Shown: positions 7,366 through 15,181, counted from the first letter of the stretch. The stretch: DNA of 42,209 bases from Effusibacillus pohliae DSM 22757 (GCF_000376225.1 NZ_AQXL01000110.1:1-42209); one strand, 5' to 3'. Numbers and translations: made by a program. Notes: generated by a model not told the origin, from the sequence alone.

Positions 7366-8095
7366 GATCGGCTATCTGTATCCGGATTTGCTCGAGGTGT
7401 ACAGTGACCGGGGGAATGTCACGGTCTTGCAGAAAAGGGCGGAATGGCGGGGCATCGACGTGCAGGTGGACCACATCACGATCGGCGACAACCCTGATCT
7501 GTCAGACTATGACTTGCTGTTCGCGGGCGGCGGTGAAGACCGGGAGCAGTTGCTGGTGGCGGAAGATCTGTTGAAAAAACGGGACTCGCTGTTCAAGGCG
7601 GTCGATTCTGGCACAGTGGTGCTGGCGATCTGCGGCAGCTACCAACTGCTCGGCCATTATTTTGAAACGATTGGCGGCAATCGGATTGAAGGGATTGGCC
7701 TGCTCGATCTCTACACGATCGGCGGCCGACGGCGGCTCGTTGGCAATGCGGTCGGCAAGCTGACGATTTTTGATGAGGAGTGCACGGTTGTCGGATATGA
7801 AAATCATTCGGGCAGGACGTATCTTGGCCCGGAAATGGCGCCGCTGGCGGCGGTGGTTAGCGGGTTCGGCAATAACGGGGAAGACGGATTGGAGGGCGTC
7901 GTGGAGGGCACTGTGTTCGGCACTTATTTGCATGGGCCGATTTTGTCGAAGAATCCGCGGCTGGCCGATCATTTGCTGCAGTTGGCGCTGCGACGGAGGA
8001 CGGACAATCCGTACTTGCCGCCGCTCGACGATGATTGGGAATTGGCGGCACATGAGCGCGTCGTCCGGCAATATGCCCAGATTGGACGCAGGTAG
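7346..8095 (+). CDS. gatD: Lipid II isoglutaminyl synthase, glutamine amidotransferase subunit
   Basis: 249-residue class I glutaminase that supplies ammonia to MurT. The catalytic Cys lies in AICGSYQLLG and the His in YLHGPI. The N-terminus IGYLYPDLLEVYSDRGN is typical of GatD. I chose GTG 7346 because GGAG lies about seven bases before it. A TTG at 7355 is the alternative. The overlap with murT indicates one operon. Confidence 0.93.
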   Translation: MWQLKLKIGYLYPDLLEVYSDRGNVTVLQKRAEWRGIDVQVDHITIGDNPDLSDYDLLFAGGGEDREQLLVAEDLLKKRDSLFKAVDSGTVVLAICGSYQLLGHYFETIGGNRIEGIGLLDLYTIGGRRRLVGNAVGKLTIFDEECTVVGYENHSGRTYLGPEMAPLAAVVSGFGNNGEDGLEGVVEGTVFGTYLHGPILSKNPRLADHLLQLALRRRTDNPYLPPLDDDWELAAHERVVRQYAQIGRR

Positions 8096-8151
8096 CAGGA
8101 CGTAACAGGTTGCTTTACGCCATTTTGTTCGAAAATCGGATCGGCGCCCGA

Positions 8152-8180
8152 TTGAAATTCCGGCCAGGCCGTGGTACCAT
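8152..8180 (+). promoter_or_regulatory. Promoter of the second tRNA cluster
   Basis: TTGAAA, a 17-base spacer, then TACCAT at 8175-8180, about 70 bases before the first tRNA. Confidence 0.7.
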
Positions 8181-8250
8181 ATCATTTGTCGCCGCGAACA
8201 GGCAACGCGAACAGGCAATGTGTTTTGCCTTGGCGGCAAGTGATGTTCGC

Positions 8251-8343
8251 GGAGAGATGTCCGAGTTGGTCGAAGGAGCACGATTGGAAATCGTGTAGGC
8301 GGTTCACCCCGCCTCGTGGGTTCGAATCCCACTCTCTCCGCCA
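8251..8343 (+). tRNA. tRNA-Ser (GGA)
   Basis: Class II tRNA with a long variable arm. Anticodon stem CACGA/TCGTG encloses TTGGAAA, anticodon GGA. Acceptor GGAGAGA/TCTCTCC, encoded CCA. Confidence 0.96.
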
Positions 8344-8353
8344 GACAACCATT

Positions 8354-8430
8354 GGCTCGATAGCTCAGTTGGTGAGAGCGACGGATTCATAACCCGTAGG
8401 TCGGGGGTTCAATTCCCTCTCGAGCCACCA
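8354..8430 (+). tRNA. tRNA-Met (CAT), elongator
   Basis: Acceptor GGCTCGA/TCGAGCC is fully paired and CCA is encoded. The anticodon loop TTCATAA carries CAT. The first acceptor pair is G-C, so it is not an initiator. It looks like the elongator Met tRNA of Bacilli. The minor Ile (CAT, modified to lysidine) is the alternative. Confidence 0.9.
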
Positions 8431-8463
8431 TTTTCAGCCCATTCAAATCAAACAAAGCCAAGT

Positions 8464-8558
8464 GGAGTGATGGCCGAGTAGGTCGAAGGCGCTCGCCTGC
8501 TAAGCGAGTATACGGGAATAAACCCGTATCGAGGGTTCGAATCCCTCTCACTCCGCCA
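8464..8558 (+). tRNA. tRNA-Ser (GCT)
   Basis: Class II tRNA with a long variable arm (TACGGG/CCCGTA). Anticodon stem CTCGC/GCGAG encloses CTGCTAA, anticodon GCT. Acceptor GGAGTGA/TCACTCC, encoded CCA. Confidence 0.96.
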
Positions 8559-8585
8559 GTTAAGCTTGCTTTCGGGCAAAGGATC

Positions 8586-8618
8586 CGAAGGGGCTGCCTT
8601 GAGTGGGCAGCCCCTTCG
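8586..8618 (+). terminator. Stable hairpin ending the second tRNA cluster
   Basis: 13-bp stem CGAAGGGGCTGCC/GGCAGCCCCTTCG with a seven-base loop. A proper T run is missing, so it is a terminator by position and stability only. Confidence 0.55.
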
Positions 8619-8714
8619 CGGTTTACCCAATCAGGTGGAAAATCAACATTCCCAGGAGATTCAAGACCACCCGCATGCTCGCTCCTGTCAGGACACGTCT
8701 TAGGAGGAACGCGG

Positions 8715-8918
8715 ATGATTCGTACCATGCTGGTTCTTAAAGATGGGGAAATCACGACGATTTTTATGCTGCTGACCTTTATTGTCGGCGTGTACGGCAT
8801 GAATTTCGACAATATGCCGGAACTGCACTGGAAATACGGATACTATGCGGTGCTCGGGCTGATGGCCGCGATCGCGCTCGGCATGGTGCTCTGGTTCAAA
8901 CGAAAAGGCTGGTTTTAA
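8715..8918 (+). pseudogene. CorA C-terminal fragment (two membrane helices)
   Basis: 67 codons that match only the last 50-55 residues of CorA Mg2+/Co2+ channels. The first helix is followed by the signature YGMNF and [10 protein letters not shown], then the second helix and the end FKRKGWF. The whole cytoplasmic domain, about 250 residues in normal CorA, is absent. The first 13 residues do not look like CorA. The fragment nevertheless has its own strong ribosome binding site (AGGAGG, 8704-8709) and an intact frame. It is probably a truncated remnant. A retained small membrane protein is possible. Confidence 0.75.
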
Positions 8919-8932
8919 GGGAGTATGGGCAG

Positions 8933-10210
8933 ATGAACTATGATGTGATCGTCGTCGGCGGCGGACCGTCCGGCCTGATGGCATGCGTTTCCGCCGGAAT
9001 GCAAGGAGCGAAAGTGCTGCTCGTCGACAAGGGGGACAGGCTTGGCCGGAAGCTGGCGATTTCGGGCGGCGGCCGCTGCAATGTGACGAATAATCGGGAC
9101 ATCGACGAGATTGTCAAAAATATACCGGGAAACGGGCGGTTCCTGTACAGTGCGTTTTCCATTTTTAACAACCGCGACATCATCCGATTTTTTGAGGAAT
9201 TGGGGATTCGGCTGAAGGAGGAAGACAGGGGCAGAATGTTTCCGGTCTCGAATCGGTCGAAAGATGTGGTCGAAGCCCTGATCCGAAAAGTGAAAGAAGT
9301 GGGCACGGAGATCCGCGTGCATGCCCCCGTCGAGCGGGTACTCTATCAGGATGGACAGGTAGTCGGGGTCCGCTTGCGTTCAGGCGAAGAAATCGACGCC
9401 TGCAACGTGATTGTGGCGGTGGGCGGGAAGTCGGTGCCGCATACAGGTTCGACCGGTGACGGATACGCGTGGGCTGAAGAAGCGGGTCATACGATCACGG
9501 AACTGTTCCCGACGGAAGTGCCGATCACGCTGAACGAAGATTTTATCCGGGAACGGCGGTTGCAGGGATTGTCCCTGCGCAACATTCATCTGGCGGTGTA
9601 CAACGCAAAGGGCAAAAAAATGGTCGAACACGAAGGCGATATGATCTTTACCCATTTTGGCATTTCCGGGCCGGCGGCACTCCGCTGCAGCCAGTTTGTG
9701 GTGAAAGCGCTGAAACAGTCGAACGGGCAGGACATCCGGATGACGATCGACCTGTTTCCGGAAAAAACAGAGGACCAGATTTTTCACGAGACGTATGAAC
9801 TGGCGAAGCGGGAACCGCGGAAAGCGGTAAAAAATGTGCTGAAAGGCTATTTGCAGGAGCGGATGATTCCGCTTGTGCTGGAGCGGGCAGGGCTGCGGGA
9901 CGACATTACGTTCGCCAACCTGCCAAAAGCACCGTGGGCCAAAATGGCCCATTTGCTCAAAGCGTTTCCCCTCAGAGCGAACGGCACGCTGACGATCGAG
10001 GAAGCGTTTGTCACCGGCGGCGGCGTCAATCTGAAGGAAATCGATCCGAAGACGATGCAATCGAAGCTGATGCAGGGCTTGTTTTTCTGCGGGGAGATCC
10101 TGGATATTCACGGGTATACGGGAGGGTACAACATCACGGCTGCGTTCAGCACGGGTTACACCGCCGGAAAAAGCGCCGCGGAGCGGGCCTTGCGGCTGAG
10201 TGGGCAATAA
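8933..10210 (+). CDS. HI0933/BaiN-like NAD(P)/FAD-dependent oxidoreductase
   Basis: 425-residue flavoprotein. The N-terminal Rossmann motif [11 protein letters not shown] is followed by the family signature [11 protein letters not shown] at about residues 40-50. [20 protein letters not shown]-like sequence (broken here as [12 protein letters not shown]) and [16 protein letters not shown] near the C-terminus are typical of the HI0933/YhiN group. The physiological substrate of the family is mostly unknown, and BaiN relatives in gut clostridia act on bile acids. The ATG follows AAGGGAG. It lies 14 bases after the CorA fragment and probably shares its transcript. Confidence 0.88.
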   Translation: MNYDVIVVGGGPSGLMACVSAGMQGAKVLLVDKGDRLGRKLAISGGGRCNVTNNRDIDEIVKNIPGNGRFLYSAFSIFNNRDIIRFFEELGIRLKEEDRGRMFPVSNRSKDVVEALIRKVKEVGTEIRVHAPVERVLYQDGQVVGVRLRSGEEIDACNVIVAVGGKSVPHTGSTGDGYAWAEEAGHTITELFPTEVPITLNEDFIRERRLQGLSLRNIHLAVYNAKGKKMVEHEGDMIFTHFGISGPAALRCSQFVVKALKQSNGQDIRMTIDLFPEKTEDQIFHETYELAKREPRKAVKNVLKGYLQERMIPLVLERAGLRDDITFANLPKAPWAKMAHLLKAFPLRANGTLTIEEAFVTGGGVNLKEIDPKTMQSKLMQGLFFCGEILDIHGYTGGYNITAAFSTGYTAGKSAAERALRLSGQ

Positions 10211-10214
10211 CGAA

Positions 10215-10240
10215 CGGCCGCGCTTTTCACGCCGCGGCCG
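10215..10240. terminator. GC-rich hairpin between convergent genes
   Basis: CGGCCGCG/CGCGGCCG stem with a ten-base loop between two convergent stops. There is no T run on either side, so its function as a terminator is uncertain. Confidence 0.45.
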
Positions 10241-10255
10241 CCCGCTTGTGGACCG

Positions 10256-10540
10256 TTATTCTGTTGCGAAGCTTTCGTACGCCTGCACCACACGGTTCCA
10301 CTCTTCGTCATCTTCAATATCAATCAAGTATTCTTCTCCGTTTTCATCCGCTTCGATCCGCAAGATGACCGCTTCCGCCGCTTCCTGGTCGCGCGGCACC
10401 AGGATCGCGTAATTTTTGTCAGACACTTCCATCACGTCAATAATCACGAACTCGTGATCGTTCCCTTCATCGTCGGTCAACACGACAACATCGTGCTCGT
10501 GGTCGCAGTCAGGACCATGCACGTGGTTATGTTCGGTCAT
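10256..10540 (-). CDS. DUF1292 family protein
   Basis: 94-residue acidic protein of the DUF1292 (YrzB-like) family, found widely in Bacillota and of unknown function. The body VVLTDDEGNDHEF ... YAILVP ... VILRIEADENGEEYLI ... IEDDEEWNRV is characteristic. The N-terminus MTEHNHVHGPDCDHEH has five His and one Cys and could bind metal, a common extension in this family. The start is the ATG at 10540 with AGAGGG about eight bases before it, rather than an in-frame ATG 45 bases further upstream. Confidence 0.88.
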   Translation of the reverse strand: MTEHNHVHGPDCDHEHDVVVLTDDEGNDHEFVIIDVMEVSDKNYAILVPRDQEAAEAVILRIEADENGEEYLIDIEDDEEWNRVVQAYESFATE

Positions 10541-10583
10541 TGTGGCAACCCTCTTCTCTGTTTCAGAATCAATGCTTCGATTC

Positions 10584-10613
10584 ATGATACCATGGTAAAA
10601 CTTGCCCCGTCAA
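10584..10613 (-). promoter_or_regulatory. Promoter of the DUF1292 gene
   Basis: On the minus strand, TTGACG (10608-10613), an 18-base spacer and TATCAT (10584-10589), about 45 bases before the start codon. Confidence 0.65.
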
Positions 10614-10641
10614 ATAAAAAAAGGAGAACGAACCGTTCTCC
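10614..10641 (-). terminator. Terminator of the ylbF gene
   Basis: On the minus strand, stem GGAGAACG/CGTTCTCC with a three-base loop followed by eight or more T. It lies 19 bases after the ylbF stop and next to the DUF1292 promoter. Confidence 0.88.
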
Positions 10642-10659
10642 CGATTTGCGTCCCTATTG

Positions 10660-11055
10660 TCAGCCGCTGCCGCAACCGCCTGCGGATGGCCGCGGATACG
10701 GCACGCCGTTCACCTTGCCGGTGATGCAGTTGGCCAGCAATGTGGTGACCGATTGCAGCAGTTCGTCCACCTTGCTGCATGCTTGCTTAAACGCCGTTAC
10801 CTCAGGAAACTGATCGAGCTGTTCGATCAGAGCGTTGATCGAATGTTCCAGCTCCTGCAGGTGAGGCCCCTGACTGTACCCCTGCAACTTTTCGTGCTCT
10901 GCCTGCATGTCCCGCAATTTTCGCAAGAGCGGTTTGATCTGCGGGTGGGCTTCCATCTTCTCTTTTGCCTGTTTATATACTTCCACTTCGGGGGAATCGG
11001 CGATCAAACAGCCCAGTTCATAGGCTTGTCCCCAGAGTTCGTTGTGGTCCACCAT
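10660..11055 (-). CDS. ylbF: YlbF family protein
   Basis: 131-residue mostly helical protein of the YlbF/YmcA family. In B. subtilis YlbF, YmcA and YaaT form an iron-sulfur complex that directs RNase Y and affects competence, sporulation and biofilm formation. Central helices with VYKQAKEKMEAHPQIKPL and LRDMQAEHEKLQ are typical. The C-terminus GGCGSG plus a Cys at residue 110 could supply Fe-S ligands, as in the known complex. The start is ATG 11055; GGAGG lies 11-12 bases before it, a little far. YmcA is the alternative paralogue name. Confidence 0.85.
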   Translation of the reverse strand: MVDHNELWGQAYELGCLIADSPEVEVYKQAKEKMEAHPQIKPLLRKLRDMQAEHEKLQGYSQGPHLQELEHSINALIEQLDQFPEVTAFKQACSKVDELLQSVTTLLANCITGKVNGVPYPRPSAGGCGSG

Positions 11056-11092
11056 GGTGTACTCATCCTCCCTTATACCAGACAGTATAAAG

Positions 11093-11120
11093 AAAAGCCC
11101 GCGGGAAGTCACGGGCTTTT
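11093..11120. terminator. Terminator between ylbF and the 65-residue membrane protein gene
   Basis: Near-symmetrical stem AAAAGCCCG/CGGGCTTTT with a ten-base loop. The T run serves the minus-strand gene at 11138-11335 and also works in the other direction. Confidence 0.8.
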
Positions 11121-11137
11121 CACGGCTTCACAAATGA

Positions 11138-11335
11138 TTAGTGGTGGTAATTGTGCACCGCATTGTGGTGTTTGAATTTTTCATCTCGCTTGTTGTCGAT
11201 CTTTTCGATCCACAGACCGATCGCCAGCGAGGCCAGCAGGGTGATTCCCAGCACTGCGTACGATTTTGAAACGAGGCCGATCACGACCGACGCGAACACC
11301 AAGACGAAGAAGAAATACCGGTTCCCCCGTGTCAC
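11138..11335 (-). CDS. Small two-helix membrane protein, His-rich tail
   Basis: 65 residues. Two adjacent hydrophobic helices (about residues 7-22 and 27-43) are followed by a charged segment and the tail KFKHHNAVHNYHH. The start is GTG 11335, with a strong AAAGGAGGG about six bases before it. The longer in-frame extension upstream is non-coding. I do not recognise the family. The His cluster could bind a metal. Confidence 0.7.
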   Translation of the reverse strand: MTRGNRYFFFVLVFASVVIGLVSKSYAVLGITLLASLAIGLWIEKIDNKRDEKFKHHNAVHNYHH

Positions 11336-11564
11336 TGCGATCCCTCCTTTGTCTGCAAGTATAGCAAAAGAAACGGGCTTCGACCAGTCGGTCGGCTTGC
11401 TGCAGATTCGAAATTCCGAAGACAAATTTTTCCCCCAAATGGTAAGCTGACCCGGAATTCGTGTTCGAATTTTTGTTAGAAACAAGCTGCTGCATTTACT
11501 TGACGGAGCCCGGAATTATTTTTATGCTAAATGGGAATAGAAAGAGTGGAAGGAGGCGTCAGCG

Positions 11565-11684
11565 ATGTGGGGTCTCTTGGCGTTTATCGGCGGAGTTTTC
11601 TTGCTGTTGTTTATGTGCGCGAACATCACGTCGGAAAAATTTAATGAAGCGATCAAAAAGCAGCATGAGCAATGGGAGCAGTAG
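11565..11684 (+). CDS. 39-residue membrane peptide
   Basis: Starts MWGLLAFIGGVFLLLFMCAN and then becomes charged (SEKFNEAIKKQHEQWEQ), giving one N-terminal helix and a hydrophilic tail. A strong ribosome binding site, AAGGAGG, ends nine bases before the ATG, and a terminator follows the stop. Family unknown. Confidence 0.65.
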   Translation: MWGLLAFIGGVFLLLFMCANITSEKFNEAIKKQHEQWEQ

Positions 11685-11690
11685 ATGCAG

Positions 11691-11717
11691 GCAGGCGGAG
11701 CGTCCCCTGCTTTTTTT
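11691..11717 (+). terminator. Terminator after the 39-residue peptide gene
   Basis: Short stem GCAGG/CCTGC with a ten-base loop followed by seven T. Confidence 0.6.
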
Positions 11718-11743
11718 CTAAGCCGATGTTGGGAGTGTGTGGC

Positions 11744-12190
11744 ATGAAACCTGTCTTGACGTTCCCCAAGGCCGATCATTACGCTTTTTTTTATGAAGAA
11801 GCGCACCTGATGCTTGTGAGCTGGCAGCGGGATGACAAAAAAGAGCTGTACCGCATCGCCGGACAGCAGGGGGAAACGCTGCAGCTCGATTACCCAGGCG
11901 AACTGTATACGGAACGCGTGATGGAACTGATCAGCCGGATTTTTTTCATCACCGTGCAGGAGGAAACACAGGAGAAAGCGTACGCGTTAGGCGCGTTCTT
12001 CAGCTTGCGCGACCAAGGCTACGCGGTCTATTACGAGCGGGAAAAAACGTCCCATTCGCAACTGGTTTTCTTCCGGGTGGCGGAAGAAGCGGACGGATAC
12101 GGCCTGCAGGTGGTCGAAGACGAAGCGGAACAGAACTTGGTCGTCAACGAGATCGAACAACGGTACGGCAGTTTTCTGCATATCCACTAG
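11744..12190 (+). CDS. Hypothetical protein, 148 residues
   Basis: Soluble mixed alpha/beta protein rich in acidic and aromatic residues, with no signal or membrane segment. It starts MKPVLTFPKADHYAFFYEE and ends YGSFLHIH. The central AYALGAFFSLRDQGYAVYYER looks like a structured core. I do not recognise the family. ATG 11744 follows GGGAG at the right spacing; an ATG at 11726 is a weaker alternative. It stands alone between a terminator and the promoter of the next gene. Confidence 0.7.
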   Translation: MKPVLTFPKADHYAFFYEEAHLMLVSWQRDDKKELYRIAGQQGETLQLDYPGELYTERVMELISRIFFITVQEETQEKAYALGAFFSLRDQGYAVYYEREKTSHSQLVFFRVAEEADGYGLQVVEDEAEQNLVVNEIEQRYGSFLHIH

Positions 12191-12229
12191 CAATGGCCTC
12201 CGCAGATACATAAGAAGCATTGACAATTG

Positions 12230-12259
12230 TTGAAACCGGGCGAATGCTTGTGTTACCAT
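12230..12259 (+). promoter_or_regulatory. Promoter of the isochorismatase-like gene
   Basis: TTGAAA, an 18-base spacer, then TACCAT at 12254-12259, 39 bases before the start codon. A TTGACA at 12220 is a second possible -35. Confidence 0.6.
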
Positions 12260-12297
12260 GAGATAGGAAATTTGGCGACGGAAAGGTGCGACAGTCA

Positions 12298-12771
12298 ATG
12301 AAAAAGGCGCTGCTGCTGATTGATGTGCAAGAAGATTTTCTCGGCAATCTGGGCAATTTGGACTACATTGTCCGGCTGAGCCAACAGTATCTGGATCAAA
12401 ACGCGAACGAATATGACCTGATTATCACCACGACCTGGAAATATGAAGACAACGAAGGCAAGGACACATTGCTGATCTCCCATCCGAAAGCGAAGCGGGT
12501 GGAAAAGAGAACCTACTCCGCATTCAATGAGGAAGTGAAAAAACTGCTGGAAGAGCATCAGATCGAACTTGTCCATCTGGGCGGCATGGACGCCGAAATG
12601 GCCGTCATGGCGACCATGTACAGCCTGCTGGATAACGGGTACAAGGTGCAGATTCTGGAACCGCTGCTCGCTTCCTACCATGCGCGGAACTGGGAAGCGA
12701 CGACGATTATGAAGCACGTGCTCGGCGAAGAAAATGTGTTGCGCGTCGGTGGCGACCGCGTGTGGGTGTAA
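12298..12771 (+). CDS. Isochorismatase-fold protein lacking the catalytic cysteine
   Basis: 157-residue protein with the cysteine-hydrolase fold. The Asp of LLIDVQEDF (residue 8) and the Lys of EKRTYSAF are in place. The motif that normally reads G-x-x-T-x-x-C-V-x-A-T is GMDAEMAVMAT here, so the nucleophilic Cys is Ala at residue 102. The rest, including DNGYKVQILEPLLASY, is well conserved. Active members hydrolyse isochorismate, nicotinamide or similar amides; this one probably cannot, and may bind a ligand or partner. ATG 12298 follows AAAGGTG; GTG 12286 is possible but lacks its own site. Confidence 0.82.
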   Translation: MKKALLLIDVQEDFLGNLGNLDYIVRLSQQYLDQNANEYDLIITTTWKYEDNEGKDTLLISHPKAKRVEKRTYSAFNEEVKKLLEEHQIELVHLGGMDAEMAVMATMYSLLDNGYKVQILEPLLASYHARNWEATTIMKHVLGEENVLRVGGDRVWV

Positions 12772-12859
12772 GTGACAGCCGAGACACTTTTTGTCGGGTG
12801 TGATTCCCTGCTGCCAGGGTCAAACTAGTGATACGATGCTGGCGCTTGGGGGGATCCAC

Positions 12860-13036
12860 GTGTCATGGGTATACTGGGCAGGTTTGTACGACAGCAAGTT
12901 TGAAGCCTACTGCGCCGTCATGTGGGTGGAAGGCGACAAGCGGATCTATGGGAACCATCCGCCGCGTGAAGTGGAATTGTATCGGACACGAAAAGGCAAA
13001 TATGGCGTTCGGTTTCGTTCCGACAGAACCCGATGA
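12860..13036 (+). CDS. Hypothetical protein, 58 residues
   Basis: Starts MSWVYWAGLYDSKFEAYCAV and ends with a basic RTRKGKYGVRFRS segment. The start is a GTG with GGGGGGAT six bases before it; in-frame codons further upstream (TTG 12791, ATG 12836) have no site. A terminator follows the stop. Family not recognised. Confidence 0.55.
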   Translation: MSWVYWAGLYDSKFEAYCAVMWVEGDKRIYGNHPPREVELYRTRKGKYGVRFRSDRTR

Positions 13037-13045
13037 AAAAACAGG

Positions 13046-13074
13046 AGCCACCGCGACAGGTGGCTCTGCTTTTG
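13046..13074 (+). terminator. Terminator after the 58-residue ORF
   Basis: Stem AGCCACC/GGTGGCT with loop GCGACA, followed by CTGCTTTT. Confidence 0.7.
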
Positions 13075-13250
13075 GCAAGTCCTTACCGTGCCGTAGCGGA
13101 GGCAGGGTTCGGCCGGGCGGCGGGCGCGGCTGCTTGCGGAACGGCCGGCTGCTCGGTTGTCGAAATCCCGATCGCATGCATCATCGGGCAGACACGGGTG
13201 ACGCCGGATATGCGGATATCATGAGAAAGAGAATTTGTAACGGCGGGCAC

Positions 13251-13279
13251 TTTCAGGAAAGGGACGGATGTGGCATACT
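13251..13279 (+). promoter_or_regulatory. Possible clpP promoter
   Basis: TTTCAG, a 17-base spacer and CATACT, 43 bases before the clpP start. It is a weak match, and I saw no CtsR direct repeat here. Confidence 0.35.
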
Positions 13280-13321
13280 GAATACGAAACGGGAAGCATC
13301 GCTTGAAGGAGGCGTACATAG

Positions 13322-13903
13322 ATGAATCTGGTGCCGATTGTGGTTGAACAGACGAGCCGCGGAGAACGCTCGTACGACATTTATTCCCGTCTGTTGAAAG
13401 ACCGGATTGTGTTCTTGGGAAGCGAAATCGACGACATGGTCGCCAATTCGGTGATCGCCCAATTGCTGTTCCTGGCGGCGGAAGATCCGGAGAAGGACAT
13501 CCACTTGTATATCAACAGCCCGGGCGGTTCGATCACCGCAGGCATGGCCATCTATGACACGATGCAGTACATCAAGCCGGACGTATCCACCATCTGCATC
13601 GGGCTGGCCGCTTCGATGGGCGCATTCTTGCTGACGGCCGGGGCTAAAGGCAAACGGTACGCGCTGCCGAACGCGGAAGTGATGATTCACCAGCCGCTGG
13701 GCGGGGCGCGCGGCCAGGCGGCCGACATCAAAATCGCCGCTGAGCGGATTCTCCGCATGCGCGACACGCTGAACCGGATCATTGCGGAACGGTCCGGGCA
13801 GCCGCTGGAGAAGGTGGAACGGGATACCGACCGCGACTATTTTATGACCGCGGAAGAAGCGAAAGAATACGGCTTGATCGACAAGGTCATCGAAAAAATC
13901 TAG
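13322..13903 (+). CDS. clpP: ATP-dependent Clp protease proteolytic subunit
   Basis: 193-residue serine peptidase that forms the 14-subunit barrel fed by ClpX or ClpC. It degrades regulators and damaged proteins in the cytoplasm. The catalytic triad is visible: Ser in AASMGAFLL (about residue 97), His in MIHQPLGG (about 122) and Asp in [11 protein letters not shown] (about 171). INSPGGS is the oxyanion-loop motif. The length is the family norm. ATG 13322 follows GGAGG. The MidA-like gene begins ten bases after the stop. Confidence 0.96.
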   Translation: MNLVPIVVEQTSRGERSYDIYSRLLKDRIVFLGSEIDDMVANSVIAQLLFLAAEDPEKDIHLYINSPGGSITAGMAIYDTMQYIKPDVSTICIGLAASMGAFLLTAGAKGKRYALPNAEVMIHQPLGGARGQAADIKIAAERILRMRDTLNRIIAERSGQPLEKVERDTDRDYFMTAEEAKEYGLIDKVIEKI

Positions 13904-13913
13904 GGTTTTCCGC

Positions 13914-14990
13914 ATGAACGAACTGGAAGCCATCATCCGGCAGCGCATCCGCGAAAAGGGGCCTGTCCCTTTTCGCGATTTTATGGAATGGGCCCTCTAT
14001 TTTCCGGAACTTGGGTACTATCAGCGGCAACGGGATCCGTTTGGAAAATCGGGCGATTTTTACACCGCGCCGACCGTGCATCCGGTGTTCGGCGAAACGA
14101 TCGCGCGCGACCTGGTGTCCCGCTGGGAGCAGCTTGACCGTCCTGTTCCGTGCACCGTTCTGGAATGCGGGGCCGGGCGGGGAACCCTTGCCAAACAGAT
14201 TTTGGACGCCATCAGGGACAGCACACCGGAGTTGTATGCGGCGGTGGAGTATCGCATTTGGGAACGATCCACTTCCCTGCGGGTGGTTCAGCAAACGATC
14301 CTGCAAGGGCAACCGGTGGATTGGATCTCCGATGTGAATGAAATCGCCCCGTTCACCGGCATCGTCCTGTCAAACGAACTGATCGACGCGATGCCGGTGC
14401 ACGTTGTGGCGAAATCGGACAAGTGTTTGCAGGAACTGTATGTAACGGAACAAAATGGCCAGCTTGCGGAATGGTGGGGACCGGTTTCCGACGAAAGGAT
14501 CGTTCCGTACCTGCAACAATTTGCCCCACCCCTGAAAAATCGGCAGCGTGCCGAAGTCAATCTGGCTGCATTGGAATGGCTCGCGCTGGTGGCGCGTGCG
14601 CTCGCTACCGGCTGGATCATCACAATCGACTATGGGGAGCAGGCGGAATTGTTGTATGAGGGGCGAATGCACGGCACGCTCCGCGCCTACCGCCAGCACC
14701 AATTTTCCCCGAGCCTGTTGCGGGCTGTGGGAGAACAGGACATTACGGCTGATGTGAATTTTACGGCGTTGATGCAATCGGGAGAAGCGTTGGGCCTGCA
14801 GACCGTCTTTTACGGAACCCAGGCCCGGTTTCTGGTGGAAGCGGGGATTTTTCAGTTGCTTTCCCCCGACCCGGCAGCCGATCCGTTTCGGGATGACCGG
14901 ATGAAACGGAATCTGGCGGTGAAACACTTGGTCCTGCCCGGAGGCATGGGAGAATGCTTTAAAGTACTGGTGCAACGGAAAATGGCTTGA
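13914..14990 (+). CDS. MidA/NDUFAF7-like SAM-dependent methyltransferase
   Basis: 358-residue class I methyltransferase of the DUF185 group. The family start is seen in GPVPFRDFMEWALYFPELGYY and GKSGDFYTAPTVHPVFGE. The SAM-binding motif is LECGAGRGTLA at about residue 83-93, and LSNELIDAMPVH is a conserved active-site segment. In mitochondria the relative NDUFAF7 methylates an arginine of a complex I subunit. The bacterial substrate is unknown. Short spacing suggests cotranscription with clpP. Confidence 0.86.
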   Translation: MNELEAIIRQRIREKGPVPFRDFMEWALYFPELGYYQRQRDPFGKSGDFYTAPTVHPVFGETIARDLVSRWEQLDRPVPCTVLECGAGRGTLAKQILDAIRDSTPELYAAVEYRIWERSTSLRVVQQTILQGQPVDWISDVNEIAPFTGIVLSNELIDAMPVHVVAKSDKCLQELYVTEQNGQLAEWWGPVSDERIVPYLQQFAPPLKNRQRAEVNLAALEWLALVARALATGWIITIDYGEQAELLYEGRMHGTLRAYRQHQFSPSLLRAVGEQDITADVNFTALMQSGEALGLQTVFYGTQARFLVEAGIFQLLSPDPAADPFRDDRMKRNLAVKHLVLPGGMGECFKVLVQRKMA

Positions 14991-15001
14991 GAGGTGGCTG
15001 C

Positions 15002-15085
15002 ATGCTAAAGAAACTGGCGACCGGTCTGATTGTCGGCGGCCTGCTGTTTTTACTGCTGGGCATCTGGTTTCTGACGAACCGCTGA
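15002..15085 (+). CDS. 27-residue membrane peptide
   Basis: MLKKLATGLIVGGLLFLLLG followed by IWFLTNR: one hydrophobic helix with a basic start. GAGGTGG lies four to ten bases before the ATG, 11 bases after the methyltransferase stop, and a terminator follows at once. It is probably the last gene of the clpP transcript. Function unknown. Confidence 0.55.
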   Translation: MLKKLATGLIVGGLLFLLLGIWFLTNR

Positions 15086-15086
15086 G

Positions 15087-15122
15087 AACAGGGAGTTCTT
15101 TTTAGGACTCGCTGTTTTTTTT
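15087..15122 (+). terminator. Terminator after the 27-residue peptide gene
   Basis: Stem AACAG-GAGTTCT paired with AGGACTC-CTGTT around one mismatch, followed by eight T. Confidence 0.8.
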
Positions 15123-15151
15123 GTGGAAATAATAGTGGAGAGAGCGGAATT

Positions 15152-15180
15152 TTGACACCAATAGAACAATTGTGTCATAC
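15152..15180 (+). promoter_or_regulatory. gapB promoter
   Basis: TTGACA at 15152-15157, a 17-base spacer and TCATAC at 15175-15180. The leader would be about 90 bases. Confidence 0.65.
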
Positions 15181-15181
15181 T
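15171..15181 (+). promoter_or_regulatory. CcpN-like operator over the gapB -10 region
   Basis: TGTGTCATACT fits the reported CcpN consensus TRTGHYATAYW at every position. A second, inverted copy with two mismatches lies at 15203-15213. CcpN represses gapB and pckA on glycolytic carbon in B. subtilis. The consensus is recalled from memory, and the assignment is by motif only. Confidence 0.6.

Noticed and set aside
13033-13224. 63-codon ORF upstream of clpP
   Set aside because: It starts inside the terminator hairpin of the previous gene, lacks a ribosome binding site and has a composition typical of shadow frames.
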